A stretch of 64,000 bases of DNA from Glaciimonas sp. PAMC28666 (GTDB lineage Bacteria; Pseudomonadota; Gammaproteobacteria; Burkholderiales; Burkholderiaceae_D), in the NCBI RefSeq assembly GCF_016917355.1, contig NZ_CP070304.1:4464001-4528000 (forward strand), read 5' to 3'. Position 1 is the stretch's first letter. Every line of letters starts with the position of its first letter. The translations under genes were made by a program, and so were the position numbers. Shown here piece after piece: positions 19,902 to 29,193 of the stretch. The notes beneath the pieces are model-generated. The model was not told where the DNA came from. It did not search any database and saw nothing but the letters and a program-made list of their open reading frames with translations.

Positions 19902-21199
19902 GTAATCCGAAAAATCCAGGCGATCCAAGCGATCCAAAATATAGCCCGACGCGGCGACGATTTATGACGCGCGCCGCAGTAGTGGCTGCGACCGCGCCGG
20001 TGTCGACTGCCGCATTTTCAGCGGCACCGGCATCTGGCAGTTCGGCGCTGCCTGCAATTGAGCCTTTTTGGGGCAAATACCAGGCGGGGGTAGCAACGCC
20101 CATGCAGCGTCATACCTATTTCATGGCATTCGATGTCGTCACGACAAATCGTGAGGAATTAATCGCTGTCTTGAAAGCATGGACGGAGGCCGCGGCAGCC
20201 ATGTCGCATGATCCTGCGCAACGCCGCCTGAGCGCTGATGTCGACAAGATACCGGAGGACTCTGGGGATATTCTAGGCCTGTCACCAGCGCGTCTAACAG
20301 TGACCTTCGGTTTCGGTCCCAGTTTGTTTGGGAAAGAGGGTGACGATCGATTTGGCTTAGCCAAACAACGGCCAGCCGCTCTTGCAGATCTTCCGCGATT
20401 TACCGGTGACCAATTGATTGCCGAGCGTACGGGCGGGGATATTTCGGTGCAGGCGTGCGCAGACGATCCGCAGGTGGCAGAGCACGCCATCCGCCGTTTG
20501 GTTGCGCTGGCTTACGGGATGGCGAAAATTCGTTGGGCACAAACCGGTTTTGCGGCAGGTGTGAAATCCGGCGAAACCCCACGTAATCAAATGGGTTTCA
20601 AAGACGGGACCATGAATATACGACCCAAGGATGCAGCTGCGATGAAGCAGTTTGTCTGGGTCGGAAATGAAGGACCCGGCTGGATGCGGAACGGCACCTA
20701 TGTGGTCATTCGCCCGACGCGTATCGCGTTAGAACACTGGGATCGAATGAAGTTGGGATTTCAGGAGCAAACCGTCGGTCGTCATAAATATTCTGGCGCG
20801 CCGATAGGTAAGCAGCATGAGTTTGAGCCACTTGATCTGGATGCAAACGATAAGGATGGCAATCCGCTTATCGCCGAAACCTCTCACGCACGTCTGGCGG
20901 CGCCCGAAAGCAATGATGGCGCACAAATACTAAGGCGTGCATATGCCTACGATAACGGTGTGACCCAGATTGCGGAGCGCTGGCCGCCCTGGCGTCAGGC
21001 GATGACGTTTGATGCCGGTTTATTGTTTCAGTGTTATCAGCGAGATCCTCGGACCGGCTTTACGAAGATTTTCGAAAAAATGGCCAAGCTGGATATGTTG
21101 AATCAATTCACGACGCATATCGGCAGCGGCTTGTTTGCGTGCCCACCCGGGGCCCAAAAGGGCGAATATATCGGTCAGCGACTGTTTGAGGCGGTCTGA
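19898..21199 (+). CDS. Tat-exported DyP-type heme peroxidase (EfeB-like)
   Basis: This 433-residue dye-decolorizing peroxidase resembles EfeB, a periplasmic enzyme that oxidises substrates with peroxide and has been linked to iron or heme handling. Residues 18-24 (TRRRFMT) form a twin-arginine motif, followed by an alanine-rich hydrophobic stretch, so export is by Tat. The DyP signature GFKDGTMNI contains the distal catalytic Asp. ETSHARLAAPES is in the position of the proximal heme-ligand His. The C-terminal FQRDPRTGF-like segment (here CYQRDPRTGFTKIF) is typical. No efeU or efeO gene is nearby; its partners are a porin and a propeller protein behind a Fur-like site, an unusual setting. Confidence 0.9.
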   Translation: MSNPKNPGDPSDPKYSPTRRRFMTRAAVVAATAPVSTAAFSAAPASGSSALPAIEPFWGKYQAGVATPMQRHTYFMAFDVVTTNREELIAVLKAWTEAAAAMSHDPAQRRLSADVDKIPEDSGDILGLSPARLTVTFGFGPSLFGKEGDDRFGLAKQRPAALADLPRFTGDQLIAERTGGDISVQACADDPQVAEHAIRRLVALAYGMAKIRWAQTGFAAGVKSGETPRNQMGFKDGTMNIRPKDAAAMKQFVWVGNEGPGWMRNGTYVVIRPTRIALEHWDRMKLGFQEQTVGRHKYSGAPIGKQHEFEPLDLDANDKDGNPLIAETSHARLAAPESNDGAQILRRAYAYDNGVTQIAERWPPWRQAMTFDAGLLFQCYQRDPRTGFTKIFEKMAKLDMLNQFTTHIGSGLFACPPGAQKGEYIGQRLFEAV

Positions 21200-21329
21200 A
21201 GAGATTTGCCAACAGAAGACGCTTTATAGACGATACTTAACAGGGGATGTTTATCAGGTTTAGATGTTTGCTGATCGGTTCGCTGGGGAATTTTTGCCCA
21301 CAATCGCATCATAAAACCGGCACATTTTT

Positions 21330-22211
21330 TTAATCGCCGAAGCGTCCCTCCGCCTGCGCCCGAAATTCTTTGGGCGTAATCCCCTTCATTTCAAGAAATC
21401 GACGATTAAAGTTAGCGACATTATTGAACCCGACTTCATAACAAATATTGGTCACGTATTGCTCTGAATTCATCAACAACTGGCAGGCTTTATTAATCCT
21501 GATCTGATTTACAAAGTCAGTAAAGCTATTGCCGGTAGCCTTCCGAAAAAAGCGTGAAAATTTTGCAGGCGACATATTTAATCTAGTCGCGAGCAAGTCT
21601 GCGGAAACGGGCGTGCGATAGTTTTCCGTAATGTAATTGAATACGGTATTAATTTGTGCCATGGAGGCATCGTCATCAAACGACTGCATCTGGGCGTTCG
21701 ATAAAAGTCGATAGGTGTTGCTTTTCGCTAATATGCCCAGCAAATTGAGGAACTCCGCAAATCGGCTGACATTTTTTGCTTCTCGTATCCGGTAAAACCA
21801 CTGTTCAACTTGCTCGCTCATGTTTAGAAATTCAATACCATACTTGGCACGCTCCAGTAGCGGCATGATTTCACGCAATTCTGGAATGTATTTTGCCGCC
21901 AGCTCCAGGGGTGCATGACCAAACTGGATTGCCATGTCCCGCGAGGGAATCCCCTCTGCAGGAATGTTTGTTGAAATCCAGTTGTGTGGCAAACGCGGTC
22001 CGGTTAGCACCAGATTGCCAGGATAGAACTCGCCAATGTAATCGCCGACAAACAGCTTTCCACTACTTTTGATAATGAAATGCAGTTCGTAGACATCGTG
22101 GTAGTGCCAGCGAATTAACGGGTCCGGAACCCCGTGCTCCAAAAACCGTAAAAACTCACTAAATTCGTGGTATTCAAGTTCTGGAGTGCGAGAGGGGAGT
22201 TTGGTACTCAA
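21330..22211 (-). CDS. AraC-family regulator of the polyol operon
   Basis: This 293-residue regulator has an N-terminal cupin sensor domain (WHYHDVYELHFIIKSSGKLFVGD, residues 35-57) and a C-terminal AraC DNA-binding domain with two helix-turn-helix motifs (SADLLATRLNMSPAKFSRFFRKATG and the CYEVGFNNVANFNRRF region). It resembles MtlR, the AraC-type activator beside mannitol/arabinitol genes in Pseudomonas. The start is TTG 22211, with AAGGAG a few bases upstream. It lies 63 bases downstream of the SDR gene on the same strand, so it may be cotranscribed and feed back on the operon. Candidate target half-sites are at 28781-28817. Confidence 0.85.
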   Translation of the reverse strand: MSTKLPSRTPELEYHEFSEFLRFLEHGVPDPLIRWHYHDVYELHFIIKSSGKLFVGDYIGEFYPGNLVLTGPRLPHNWISTNIPAEGIPSRDMAIQFGHAPLELAAKYIPELREIMPLLERAKYGIEFLNMSEQVEQWFYRIREAKNVSRFAEFLNLLGILAKSNTYRLLSNAQMQSFDDDASMAQINTVFNYITENYRTPVSADLLATRLNMSPAKFSRFFRKATGNSFTDFVNQIRINKACQLLMNSEQYVTNICYEVGFNNVANFNRRFLEMKGITPKEFRAQAEGRFGD

Positions 22212-22274
22212 TGCTGTCTCCTTGGGTGCTATTGCGCTTCTATCCGTTTTGCATGCACGCTTAACCTCGCACGC

Positions 22275-23066
22275 CTAGCTCATGACATTACCACCATCTA
22301 CATTCAATGTCTGGGCGGTGATGTAAGCAGATTCCGCACACGCCAGGAAGACCGCAGCGCCTGCGACTTCGCCGGGAACGCCCATACGACCGAGAGGTAC
22401 CTCTTTGCCTACCGCTATTTTCTTTTCGCCCAGTTTAAGACCTTCATAACGGGCAAATAAAGCATCAACATGGCCCCACATGGGGGTGTCGACCACACCC
22501 GGCGATATGGCATTGACCCGGATGCCGAACGGCGCCATCGCCAGAGCGGCTGATTGGGTGTAGCTGATGACCGCTGCCTTGGTCGCGCAATAATGCGAGA
22601 CCAGAGCCTCGCCCCTTCGTCCCGCCTGCGAGGCCATGTTAATCACACTTCCGCGTGTGCCTGAATTGCACATCTGCGCCAGAATTTTTTGCATGGTAAA
22701 GAACATCCCTTTGACGTTGACATCAAACAGGCGCTGATACATCGCCTCATCCGACTCCAGTAAGGGGGCCATATCGAAGACGCCAGCGTTATTGAAGAAT
22801 GTGTCAACCGGCCCGAAGGCCTGACTAGCACGGTCGATCATTAAGGTTACAGAAGCGCTTTGTGTCACGTTTGTAGGCAGGTAGATTAGGGTCTCCGGGT
22901 GCTGCGACATCAATAGCGCTAGTTCCGCGGATGGCTCGGCAGGCAAATCCGCTACCGTACACAACGCACCCTCATGTAAATAGGCTGCTGCAACCGCTAA
23001 TCCGATGCCGCCATTTGCGCCGGTGAGTATCGCGTGTTTTTTTTCAAGGCGGCCCAAGCTTGTCAT
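22275..23066 (-). CDS. SDR-family polyol (sorbitol-type) dehydrogenase
   Basis: This 263-residue short-chain dehydrogenase has the NAD-binding TGANGGIGLAVA near residue 13, NNAG, and the catalytic Ser with YCATK, followed by the ISPGVVDTP loop. The context and overall likeness fit sorbitol/L-iditol 2-dehydrogenases of polyol operons, which oxidise hexitols to ketoses. The exact substrate is not readable from sequence. The start is ATG 23066 with AAGGA upstream, overlapping the dehydrogenase stop as ATGA, so it is translationally coupled. An earlier in-frame start inside the neighbour would add 32 basic, non-homologous residues and is rejected. Confidence 0.85.
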   Translation of the reverse strand: MTSLGRLEKKHAILTGANGGIGLAVAAAYLHEGALCTVADLPAEPSAELALLMSQHPETLIYLPTNVTQSASVTLMIDRASQAFGPVDTFFNNAGVFDMAPLLESDEAMYQRLFDVNVKGMFFTMQKILAQMCNSGTRGSVINMASQAGRRGEALVSHYCATKAAVISYTQSAALAMAPFGIRVNAISPGVVDTPMWGHVDALFARYEGLKLGEKKIAVGKEVPLGRMGVPGEVAGAAVFLACAESAYITAQTLNVDGGNVMS

Positions 23067-24475
23067 GATAATTTTCCTTTTATTGAGAGATACGCATCGC
23101 GAACATTTGCCTCTAGTATGGCGTTGCCAGCGAGTGGCCCCCATAGAAGTGCATTGCCACAAAAAGCTCGCACACAGTCTGCTGCGTTCAGTATGCTGGC
23201 AACCGTGGCTTCGTCCATGGCCTGATCTTTATAGCTGAACGTGATATTTCCAGCGGCGCGAGATTGTAGAAAAGCCAAAAAAAGTGCAGGTAGCATGGCC
23301 GTGCTTACGAACGGCTGCTGTTGCGCAAGGCGCTCGGCGATGGTCGGCGCAATAAAGCCGGGAATTTTGGCAAATCCATCAGCGGCCACGCGTTCGATTG
23401 TGTCGTTGATATAAGGATTGCTAAAACGATCTAATACCGTATCCCGGTACTGTGCCAGGTCTATGATACTTGGCGACAAACAAGGTATGACATCGTCTGT
23501 GACATAGTCGAATGCCATTTGCTTGATGACCGGGTCGGCCAGAGCAGCATGGATGGTATCGAAGCCTTTTAGCGCGCCGGCCCAGGCAATGCAACTATGA
23601 CTGGCGTTCAGAATTCGAATTTTGGCTTCTTCATATGGCATCACGGATGTGACCATTTCCACTCCAACCTTTTCCCAGGGAGGACGGCCGTTGCAAAAAT
23701 GATCTTCCACTACCCATTGGCTGAATTCTTCTGCCATCACAGCGCATTTATCGTGAAGCCCGGTGGCGGCTTTCACCCGGTCTTTTACCTCGGCAGGTGG
23801 CTTCGGCGTAATACGATCAACCATTCCGTTCGGACAAGTTATATTGTCTTGCGCCCAGGTGAGTAATGCAGGTTCACCTCGCCGTGCCAGAAAATCTAAT
23901 AAACCCTTTCGGAAATGATCGCCGTTACTACGGATATTGTCGCAACAGAGCAAAGTTACCGGACCCGCGTCGTCGTCTCTGCGCGCACGCAGAATGCTGC
24001 CCATGGCACCATAAATCGTTAGTTGCGTGCCTTGCTCGAGATCTGAACGCAAATCATCGTAAGAAAGATCCAGCTGCTGATGCTGATTCAGGTAATAACC
24101 TGCTTCAGTGACCGTGAACGAAATAACTCTCGTGTCCTCATGCCTGCCCACGGCGACAACAGCCTTCAAATCAGCGGTCCAAGGCAGAATATCGCTGATT
24201 GAACGGATTCGTTCATATGAAAATATGCCCGCTGGCGTCACTGTCTCCAGCGTATATTCGCCGCCTTGCGCTTGTAGATCCAGCAGCAATTCGGGCATGT
24301 CGGGACGGATATTTCCGGCAGCAAGCGCCCATTTTGTCTCACCGCCCTCAAGTAGGAGATTGAGATACCACGCCTGATGGGCGCGATGGAATGCGCCGAC
24401 GCCAAGGTGCAAGATACGCTTTATTGAGAGGGGGGTGGTATGTGACATAAGGTTGTGTTTAGCGTGCGGTTGCAT
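23063..24475 (-). CDS. dalD: D-arabinitol 4-dehydrogenase-like long-chain polyol dehydrogenase
   Basis: This 470-residue member of the mannitol dehydrogenase family oxidises a polyol to a ketose with NAD. The Rossmann entry is HLGVGAFHRAHQAWYL. The catalytic K-x4-N-x2-H set appears as KIRILNASH, followed by SCIAWAG. The stretch AWYLNLLLE, the TKWALAAGNIR segment and CPNGMVDRITPKP resemble Klebsiella DalD (D-arabinitol to D-xylulose) more than Pseudomonas mannitol 2-dehydrogenase, judged from memory of the families. The start at 24475 has AGGA 7 bases upstream inside the ATPase gene. ATG 24448 (MSHTTPL) is an alternative. It overlaps both neighbours and is part of one message. Confidence 0.8.
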   Translation of the reverse strand: MQPHAKHNLMSHTTPLSIKRILHLGVGAFHRAHQAWYLNLLLEGGETKWALAAGNIRPDMPELLLDLQAQGGEYTLETVTPAGIFSYERIRSISDILPWTADLKAVVAVGRHEDTRVISFTVTEAGYYLNQHQQLDLSYDDLRSDLEQGTQLTIYGAMGSILRARRDDDAGPVTLLCCDNIRSNGDHFRKGLLDFLARRGEPALLTWAQDNITCPNGMVDRITPKPPAEVKDRVKAATGLHDKCAVMAEEFSQWVVEDHFCNGRPPWEKVGVEMVTSVMPYEEAKIRILNASHSCIAWAGALKGFDTIHAALADPVIKQMAFDYVTDDVIPCLSPSIIDLAQYRDTVLDRFSNPYINDTIERVAADGFAKIPGFIAPTIAERLAQQQPFVSTAMLPALFLAFLQSRAAGNITFSYKDQAMDEATVASILNAADCVRAFCGNALLWGPLAGNAILEANVRDAYLSIKGKLS

Positions 24476-25496
24476 GTACTTTTCCTGCGCGGTCAAAAAT
24501 GTGCATGTGTTGTTGGTTCAGGAGAAGGCTGACACGATCACCTGCGCTAAGGGATGAGCGCTCGTTGCGGCGCGCGACGATTTGTAATCCGTTTTCCATC
24601 GTCGAATAAATCAGTGTTTCGGCACCGAGTGCTTCGACGACATCGACGGTTGCCGGGTAACCTTCTGCCGAGGCGGTACCAAGTTCAACGTACTCGGGGC
24701 GAATGCCGACGAAACCGCCCTCGGGTAAGGAATGACCGACTTTCGGTGGATGCGGAAGACCTGAAAGTGGTAAGACGTTCATGCTCGGCGTGCCGATAAA
24801 TTGCGCCACGAACTGATTGGCTGGTCGGTCGTACAATTCCAACGGCGACCCGACTTGTTCTATCGAACCGTCGCGTAAAACCACGACGCGATCAGCCAGC
24901 GTCATCGCCTCAACCTGATCATGGGTAACGTAAATGGTGGTGGCGCCCAGCTCTCTATGCAGACGGGCGATTTCAATGCGCGTCTGCCCCCGCAGGGCAG
25001 CATCGAGATTGGACAACGGTTCGTCAAACAGAAACACTTTCGGGGCCCGTACGATCGCGCGGCCGATCGCAACCCGTTGCCGCTGTCCGCCGGACAACGC
25101 TTTGGGAGTGCGCTCCAAATACTCGGTCAGGTTAAGGATGCTAGCGGCCTTGTTGACTTTCTCGCGGATGATGGCTTTGTCCACACCCGCCAGTTTCAAT
25201 GCAAACGACATGTTCTCGAACACTGTCATGTGGGGATACAAAGCATAGGACTGAAAGACCATCGCCAGATCCCGTTTGGAAGAGGGCAAATGCGTGATGT
25301 CTTTGCCGTCTAACGTGAGACTGCCGCCGTTCACCGGCTCAAGACCTGCAATCAATCGCAGCAAGGTTGATTTTCCGCAGCCAGAGGGGCCGACAAAGAC
25401 GACAAATTCACCTTTTTGGATTTCAAGGTCAATCCCTTTGATAGCGTGATGTGCATCGAAATATTTATCGAGTTTGTTTAATGTAAGGAAAGCCAT
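24459..25496 (-). CDS. Polyol ABC transporter ATPase (MalK/SmoK type)
   Basis: This 345-residue ATPase powers the sugar-alcohol importer. Walker A is GPSGCGKST near residue 36, the Q-loop is MVFQSYALYPH, the ABC signature is LSGGQRQRVAIGRA, Walker B is KVFLFDEPLSNLD and the H-loop is YVTHDQVEA. The last 120 residues form the OB-fold regulatory domain of the MalK/UgpC group (VGIRPEYVEL). The start is ATG 25496 (MAFLTLNKLDKYF). An in-frame start 17 codons earlier is not conserved and lies in the gap after the permease. It overlaps dalD by 17 bases. Confidence 0.93.
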   Translation of the reverse strand: MAFLTLNKLDKYFDAHHAIKGIDLEIQKGEFVVFVGPSGCGKSTLLRLIAGLEPVNGGSLTLDGKDITHLPSSKRDLAMVFQSYALYPHMTVFENMSFALKLAGVDKAIIREKVNKAASILNLTEYLERTPKALSGGQRQRVAIGRAIVRAPKVFLFDEPLSNLDAALRGQTRIEIARLHRELGATTIYVTHDQVEAMTLADRVVVLRDGSIEQVGSPLELYDRPANQFVAQFIGTPSMNVLPLSGLPHPPKVGHSLPEGGFVGIRPEYVELGTASAEGYPATVDVVEALGAETLIYSTMENGLQIVARRNERSSLSAGDRVSLLLNQQHMHIFDRAGKVHATAR

Positions 25497-25571
25497 GATC
25501 GATGTGCCCTTAGAATTTTTGAGACGCATTAAATACGTCAGCTTCAAAATAAATGCGCTATAGGTGTAAGC

Positions 25572-26447
25572 TTATTTAACCGCGCCAAAAGTCAGACCCT
25601 GAACCAGTTGTTTTTGGCAGAACCAGCCAAATACAATAATCGGTGCGATGGCCATTAGTGAAGCAGCGGAAAGCTTCGACCAGAACAATCCTTCCGGACT
25701 GGAGTAGGACGCAATCAGTGAGGCGAGCGTACCCGCGTTGGCGGCGCCAAGATTGAGCGACCAGAACGATTCGTTCCATGACAAAACCAAACACAATAAA
25801 GCTGTCGAGGCGAGGCCGCCGAGACCTAACGGTAAGACCACGTAGCGAAACTCTTTGAATATGCTGGCTCCATCCATGCGCGCCGCTTCCAGAATTTCAC
25901 GCGGAATTTCCTTGAAATAGGAATACAGCATCCAGACCATGATCGGTAGATTTGATAGCGTAAAAATAATCGTTAAGCCCCAGCGCGTATCGAGCAGGCC
26001 GAATTTTTGGTAGAGAACGTATATCGGCACCAGGACGCCGACGGCAGGCAGCATCTTGGTGGAAAGCATCCAGACCAGAATATCTTTAGAACGCTTGGTT
26101 GGCGAGAACGCCATGGAATAGGCCGCCGGTGCCGCAATCAGCAGACCAAGCAACGTCGACCCGACACTGGTGATGATTGAATTCATCGCATACAGTAGGT
26201 AGTTGCTGCGGGCCTGAACCTCAGCAAAGTTCTCCAGCGTTGGGGAGAAGAATAGCTTGGCCGGGACTGCAATAGCCTGTAACTCTGTTTTGAATGCGGT
26301 TAATCCCAACCAGAAAATAGGGAAGAAAAGTAATAGTGCCAGCAGCCACGCCAGCATTGAGCGGCCGACCAGCGCCACTTTATAGGCGTTGGTATGCGTC
26401 ACTGCTGGTGCCGCAATATGTGCTTTCGCTTTGGTCATTGTTTGCAT
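25572..26447 (-). CDS. Polyol ABC transporter permease (MalG type)
   Basis: This 291-residue inner membrane protein has six predicted helices. It carries the EAA loop EILEAARMDGASIFKEFRYVVLPL, which couples to the ATPase. The residues WMLYSYFKEIPREIL before the loop are typical of CUT1 sugar permeases. The start is ATG 26447, with AGGAG seven bases upstream; the TTG at 26453 is too close to that site. It begins 9 bases after the other permease ends. Confidence 0.92.
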   Translation of the reverse strand: MQTMTKAKAHIAAPAVTHTNAYKVALVGRSMLAWLLALLLFFPIFWLGLTAFKTELQAIAVPAKLFFSPTLENFAEVQARSNYLLYAMNSIITSVGSTLLGLLIAAPAAYSMAFSPTKRSKDILVWMLSTKMLPAVGVLVPIYVLYQKFGLLDTRWGLTIIFTLSNLPIMVWMLYSYFKEIPREILEAARMDGASIFKEFRYVVLPLGLGGLASTALLCLVLSWNESFWSLNLGAANAGTLASLIASYSSPEGLFWSKLSAASLMAIAPIIVFGWFCQKQLVQGLTFGAVK

Positions 26448-26456
26448 GGCCAACTC

Positions 26457-27317
26457 CTATTTGTCTAAGTTCTTGCCGATCAGGCGAATGAAGAAAATGG
26501 CCGCAATATTGGCGAGGAGTACCGCAAATAATCCTCCCGCAGAAGCGACGCCGACATCAAAACTGGCGAGGGCTTGTCTGAATATCAGGAACGCCACGTT
26601 CGTCGTCTCGAAGCCAGGACCACCGCCGGTCGTCGTAAATATTTCTGCAAAAACGGAGAGCAAGAAAATCATTTCAATCATGATTACCACCGCAATTGAC
26701 CGTCCCAGATGGGGAATGTAAAGGTAACGTAACTGCTGCAGATAATTGGCGCCATCCATCCGTGCGGCCTCAAGCTGTTCACGGTCCATGGATTGCAATG
26801 CGGTCATAAAGATCAAGCAGGCAAATGGCAGCCATTGCCATGCAATCATAAGAATAATGGAGAACAGAGGGTATTCCGACAGCCAGTCGATTGCGCCAAA
26901 GCCAAAAAAATGACTGATTTGCGCAAACAATCCATAAATTGGATTCATCATCATGTTCTTCCACATCAGCGCATTGACCGCTGGCATGACGAAGAACGGA
27001 GAAATCAACAGTACACGAACAATCGCTCTGCCCGGGAACGGCTCATTGATCAGTAGCGCTAACGCGATCCCGACCACGACTGTGATGCACATGACAGAGA
27101 AAAGTAAAATAAGCGTGTTTTGGACCGCCGGTATAAATGCATCATCGGTAAAAAAGTAATGATAATTCTCGAAACCGGCAAACGGGTGCGCGCCAGGTTC
27201 TAATAAGTTGTAGCGCAAAAAAGAGAAGTAGATTGTCATCGCGAGAGGGATGATCATCCAGACGAACAGCGTCGTCATCGCAGGCGTCAGTAACAGCCGC
27301 GCTGTGAGTCGTTTCAT
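26457..27317 (-). CDS. Polyol ABC transporter permease (MalF type)
   Basis: This 286-residue inner membrane protein has six predicted helices and the EAA motif EQLEAARMDGANYLQQLRYLYIPHL. It pairs with the MalG-type permease to form the import channel. The N-terminal helix and the FSFLRYNLLEP segment are typical of CUT1 permeases. ATG 27317 (MKRLTARLLLTP) is preferred because it places a short basic N-terminus before the first helix. ATG 27335 and an earlier start add hydrophilic residues without a ribosome site. It follows the binding protein after 87 bases. Confidence 0.9.
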   Translation of the reverse strand: MKRLTARLLLTPAMTTLFVWMIIPLAMTIYFSFLRYNLLEPGAHPFAGFENYHYFFTDDAFIPAVQNTLILLFSVMCITVVVGIALALLINEPFPGRAIVRVLLISPFFVMPAVNALMWKNMMMNPIYGLFAQISHFFGFGAIDWLSEYPLFSIILMIAWQWLPFACLIFMTALQSMDREQLEAARMDGANYLQQLRYLYIPHLGRSIAVVIMIEMIFLLSVFAEIFTTTGGGPGFETTNVAFLIFRQALASFDVGVASAGGLFAVLLANIAAIFFIRLIGKNLDK

Positions 27318-27404
27318 GGTGTGCTCGCAAGTCATGCTGGAAGCAGGCGGAATCCATAGCCCGCTTCCTGCGGTCAATCGGAATAATCCTTGGGTGCGGC
27401 AGGA

Positions 27405-28724
27405 TTATTTGTAGTAGCCGCCCCTGCGCATTTCACGATCGGCTGCTTGTTGCGAAATTTCCAGCGCCTTGTCGACTGACTCTTTGCCCAGCAAGGCGGC
27501 GCTCAGCTGTTGGCCGGTGGTCGCGCCTATTGACTGAAACTCGGGGATCGCAGCAAACTGCACACCGACGTAAGGAGACGGCAGCAACGTGCTGTGGGTT
27601 GGGTCGGCGGAGTAAATTGCTTTCTGTTCCGCCGCGGCAAATTTAGCCACCTTTTGGAACTCCGGATTGGCATAGGTCGATTTGCGGGTACCAGTCGGAA
27701 CATTGCTCCACCCGGTTTCTTTGGCGACCAGCGCGATATATTCCTTAGAGGTCGCCCAGCGAATGAACTTTTGCGCAGCGTCTACGTGTTTAGAGCTTTT
27801 CGGGATAGCGAGAGACCATGCCCACAACCAGTTTGCGCCGCGCTCGGTAACGGCAACGGGGGATTGGGCGAAGGCAACTTTATCGGCGACCTTACTTTGT
27901 TTTGGATCGCTGATGAACGAAGCAGCGATGGTGGCATCGATCCAGATGCCGCATTTTCCTTGATTGAATAAAGCTAGTATTTCATTAAAGCTGTTTGATG
28001 ATGAGCCAGGAGGGCCATAATTTTTTAGCAGATCGACATAAAAATTGACCGCTTTTTTCCACGGTTCGCTCGTAAATTGTGGTTTCCATTTCATATCGAA
28101 CAATTGTCCGCCAAACGAGTTCGCCATGGTCGTCATGAAGGCCATGTTATCGCCCCAACCGGGTTTGCCGCGCAAGCAAATACCATAGACGCCGTGCGCC
28201 GGATCGTTGATCTTGGCGGCTACCTCGCGGATGTGATTCCAGGTCGGATGATCTTCAATGGTCATCCCGGCCTTCTTCACCAGATCGGAGCGGTACATAA
28301 TCATTGAGCTTTCGCCATAGAACGGCGCGGCAAATAGCTTGCCACCAACCGATAAACCGGCACGGATGGAGGGCAGCAGATCATCGACGTCGTAAGCAGC
28401 GTCCGGTTTTAACTCAACCAACCAGTCTTTTTTACCCCAGATCGGTGCCTCATACATGCCGATAGTCATCACATCAAACTGGCCGCTTCCGGTAGCGATA
28501 TCGGTGGTCACACGTTGGCGTAAAACTGCTTCTTCAAGCGTGACCCATTTCAATTTGATATCAGGGTTAGCTTGTTCGAAGAATTTTCCGAGTTTTGCCA
28601 TCTCGATCATATGGCCATTATTGACCGTGGCAACCACCAGATCGACTGCAGAAGCATTGAGAGTGAAAGTTGCAGCGGCTGCGAATAGGCTGACGCACAA
28701 CGCGCTTTTAGCGATGAGTTTCAT
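27405..28724 (-). CDS. Polyol ABC transporter substrate-binding protein
   Basis: This 439-residue periplasmic binding protein delivers sorbitol/mannitol/arabinitol-type polyols to the permeases. A Sec signal peptide covers residues 1-26 (basic start, hydrophobic core, cleavage after ASA). The family 1 fold is recognisable from KWVTLEEAVLRQRVTTDIATGSGQFDVMTIG and the conserved LFAAPFYGESSMIMYRSDL. Polyol specificity is inferred from the two dehydrogenases in the operon, not from the protein itself. A GGAG lies upstream of ATG 28724. It is the first gene of the operon and is preceded by candidate AraC-type half-sites. Confidence 0.92.
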   Translation of the reverse strand: MKLIAKSALCVSLFAAAATFTLNASAVDLVVATVNNGHMIEMAKLGKFFEQANPDIKLKWVTLEEAVLRQRVTTDIATGSGQFDVMTIGMYEAPIWGKKDWLVELKPDAAYDVDDLLPSIRAGLSVGGKLFAAPFYGESSMIMYRSDLVKKAGMTIEDHPTWNHIREVAAKINDPAHGVYGICLRGKPGWGDNMAFMTTMANSFGGQLFDMKWKPQFTSEPWKKAVNFYVDLLKNYGPPGSSSNSFNEILALFNQGKCGIWIDATIAASFISDPKQSKVADKVAFAQSPVAVTERGANWLWAWSLAIPKSSKHVDAAQKFIRWATSKEYIALVAKETGWSNVPTGTRKSTYANPEFQKVAKFAAAEQKAIYSADPTHSTLLPSPYVGVQFAAIPEFQSIGATTGQQLSAALLGKESVDKALEISQQAADREMRRGGYYK

Positions 28725-28780
28725 ACATGTCTCCGTTTGATTTATTTTTTTGATGCTGAGATGATCTTAGCACTCAGTTC

Positions 28781-28817
28781 TGATACGGCCTGATACTCTT
28801 AGTTCAAACTCCGATAC
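28781..28817 (-). promoter_or_regulatory. Candidate AraC-type direct-repeat operator
   Basis: TGATAC occurs at 28781-28786 and 28791-28796, and CGATAC at 28812-28817. The starts are 10 and 21 bases apart, about one and two helical turns, as expected for an AraC-family dimer. They lie 57-93 bases upstream of the binding-protein start. A TAAGAT that could act as -10 lies between them and the gene. The binding protein is inferred. Confidence 0.5.
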
Positions 28818-29193
28818 TTTTTTGCGACTATTAATATCGGTAGAGCAAAATTGCTGAAGCTTCGAATGTTGCTACAAGCGCAATATGGACATGGTTTTGC
28901 CTCAGCACCGTTCATAGGCTGGCACCATTGAGTCGCTCATTGCATGGATTTGAATAACCTGGAGCGAGAGTGCAAGCGTACCCAGCTAGTCCACGCTTAT
29001 CCTGCTCAATTGCTCCCTCCAATGTCTCGCATTTAGGACGACTTTAATCGTCATTAAGGTGAACGATTTTTATCGAAATTTGCATCTGCGAATAGGGTGA
29101 TGCAAGACCATGATTTCGAAGGTAAAAAAATTATTAAATAATTGTAAAATTGTTTTGCTACCTGGCGGTGTTTCCGTGTACTATGCGTGTCTT

